Assembly (NCBI GenBank): GCA_028692395.1
Contig: JAQUXP010000005.1
Coordinates: 70,014-134,013, forward strand
DNA length: 64,000 nt
Origin: Lachnospiraceae bacterium
GTDB lineage: Bacteria > Bacillota > Clostridia > Lachnospirales > Lachnospiraceae
Reading direction: 5' to 3'
A program made the position numbers and the translations under genes. The notes under the pieces were generated by a model. That model did not search any database and was not told the origin of the DNA. It was given only the letters and a program-made list of their open reading frames with translations. Positions 63,537 to 64,000 of this stretch are shown here, piece after piece; within the stretch, counting starts at the first letter, position 1, and every line of letters starts with the position of its first letter.

Positions 63537-63578
63537 CCACCCACTTCTATAACAACAAAACAAAAAACTCATCTGCAA

Positions 63579-63845
63579 TCAGATCCACTCAAAGTTTCCA
63601 CCTGTGACAGCCAAACTCAGCAGGGTATCCATCTTCTCTACGTTTTCCCCTTCCACCATCTGCAGAAGCTTTGCCGTTTCTTTCACTACCGGCATCTCTT
63701 CATCCGGTCCGATCTCCATGTCTGCCACTTCACCACAGGCTGGACATACCAGGGTCGGCCCAATCTGCAGAGACAGAAAACGTGTCCCGCACTCCGTACA
63801 TTCATAATATCCACATCTCTGTGTTCCATCCGGTACATAATACAT
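63579..63845 (-). CDS. Zinc-ribbon protein, 88 residues
   Basis: MYYVPDGTQRCGYYECTECGTRFLSLQIGPTLVCPACGEVADMEIG starting at 63845 behind GGAGG; the frame opens 17 codons earlier. CTEC...CPAC is a typical rubredoxin-like zinc knuckle, and an acidic linker leads to a helical end. Small proteins of this kind occur widely in Lachnospiraceae; function unknown, possibly protein or nucleic-acid binding. Confidence 0.75.
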   Translation of the reverse strand: MYYVPDGTQRCGYYECTECGTRFLSLQIGPTLVCPACGEVADMEIGPDEEMPVVKETAKLLQMVEGENVEKMDTLLSLAVTGGNFEWI

Positions 63846-64000
63846 ATCTTTTTTCCTCCACTTTTGTAATAAAAATAGGCGTTTGCAAAACGCCACAAGC
63901 CTTGATTATACAGGCTTTTTCACTGTTTAAAATAGAATAACTCCTCACAGGTATGTTATAATTGAATTGTCGAGAAACAATCAAACACGACCCTGAAAGG
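63846..64000. promoter_or_regulatory. Upstream region of the zinc-ribbon gene
   Basis: On the minus strand TTGATT and TATAAC lie about 18 bp apart near 63955-63985, a possible promoter. A hairpin GGCGTTT/AAACGCC (about 63878) and another with AGCCT/AGGCT (about 63898-63916) are in the predicted leader. Confidence 0.4.

Overview
The window looks like a chromosome segment of a gut Lachnospiraceae bacterium (Blautia/Ruminococcus-like; inferred from protein style, AGGAGG ribosome sites, YesMN and LplB/YtcP sugar-uptake modules, and moderate GC). Most genes lie on the minus strand. The left end cuts a MalY/PatB lyase gene.

0-15 kb: mainly housekeeping and accessory genes. They include malY-DUF3737 behind a MerR-type promoter, a FliB-like methylase, MATE and EamA transporters, an AT-rich peptidase E, pgsA, an alpha/beta hydrolase, surface proteins, an orphan sugar-binding lipoprotein and an RluA pseudouridine synthase. 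15.3-16.4 kb: about 1 kb without a gene. On the minus strand it has a near-consensus promoter followed by many mutually compatible helices, so it is a candidate large structured RNA. 16.6-28.5 kb: aconitase-family hydratase with a CdaR-type regulator, an MsmK/UgpC sugar ATPase, a YesL-like protein, an OmpR/histidine-kinase pair and an NhaC antiporter.

28.9-42.3 kb: a sugar locus of three transcription units. These are a catabolic operon (small protein, Gfo/Idh, ThuA-like, ROK kinase, GH9-type hydrolase, NagB), an ABC importer without its own ATPase, and a GH20 hexosaminidase, grouped around a LacI regulator. Matching palindromes (TGTAAA-2-TTTACA) lie at the promoters. 42.5-44.2 kb: an AT-rich ECF sigma/anti-sigma module. 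44.4-58.7 kb: a second sugar locus with a YesMN two-component system, an ABC importer, MATE, ROK, a SIS-domain protein and two more GH9-type proteins, one with a large internal deletion. NagB, GH20, SIS and ROK genes together point to amino-sugar glycans (chitosan or chitin oligomers or host glycans; inference). The shared MsmK ATPase probably powers both importers. 58.7-60.7 kb: a Septu-like ATPase plus HNH defence pair. 61-64 kb: a purine permease, a PF06541 membrane protein and a zinc-ribbon protein.

Six copies of a roughly 250-bp palindromic element lie between genes. They share a conserved core but have copy-specific outer arms that pair with themselves. I recognise no tRNA, rRNA, CRISPR array or insertion-sequence transposase.
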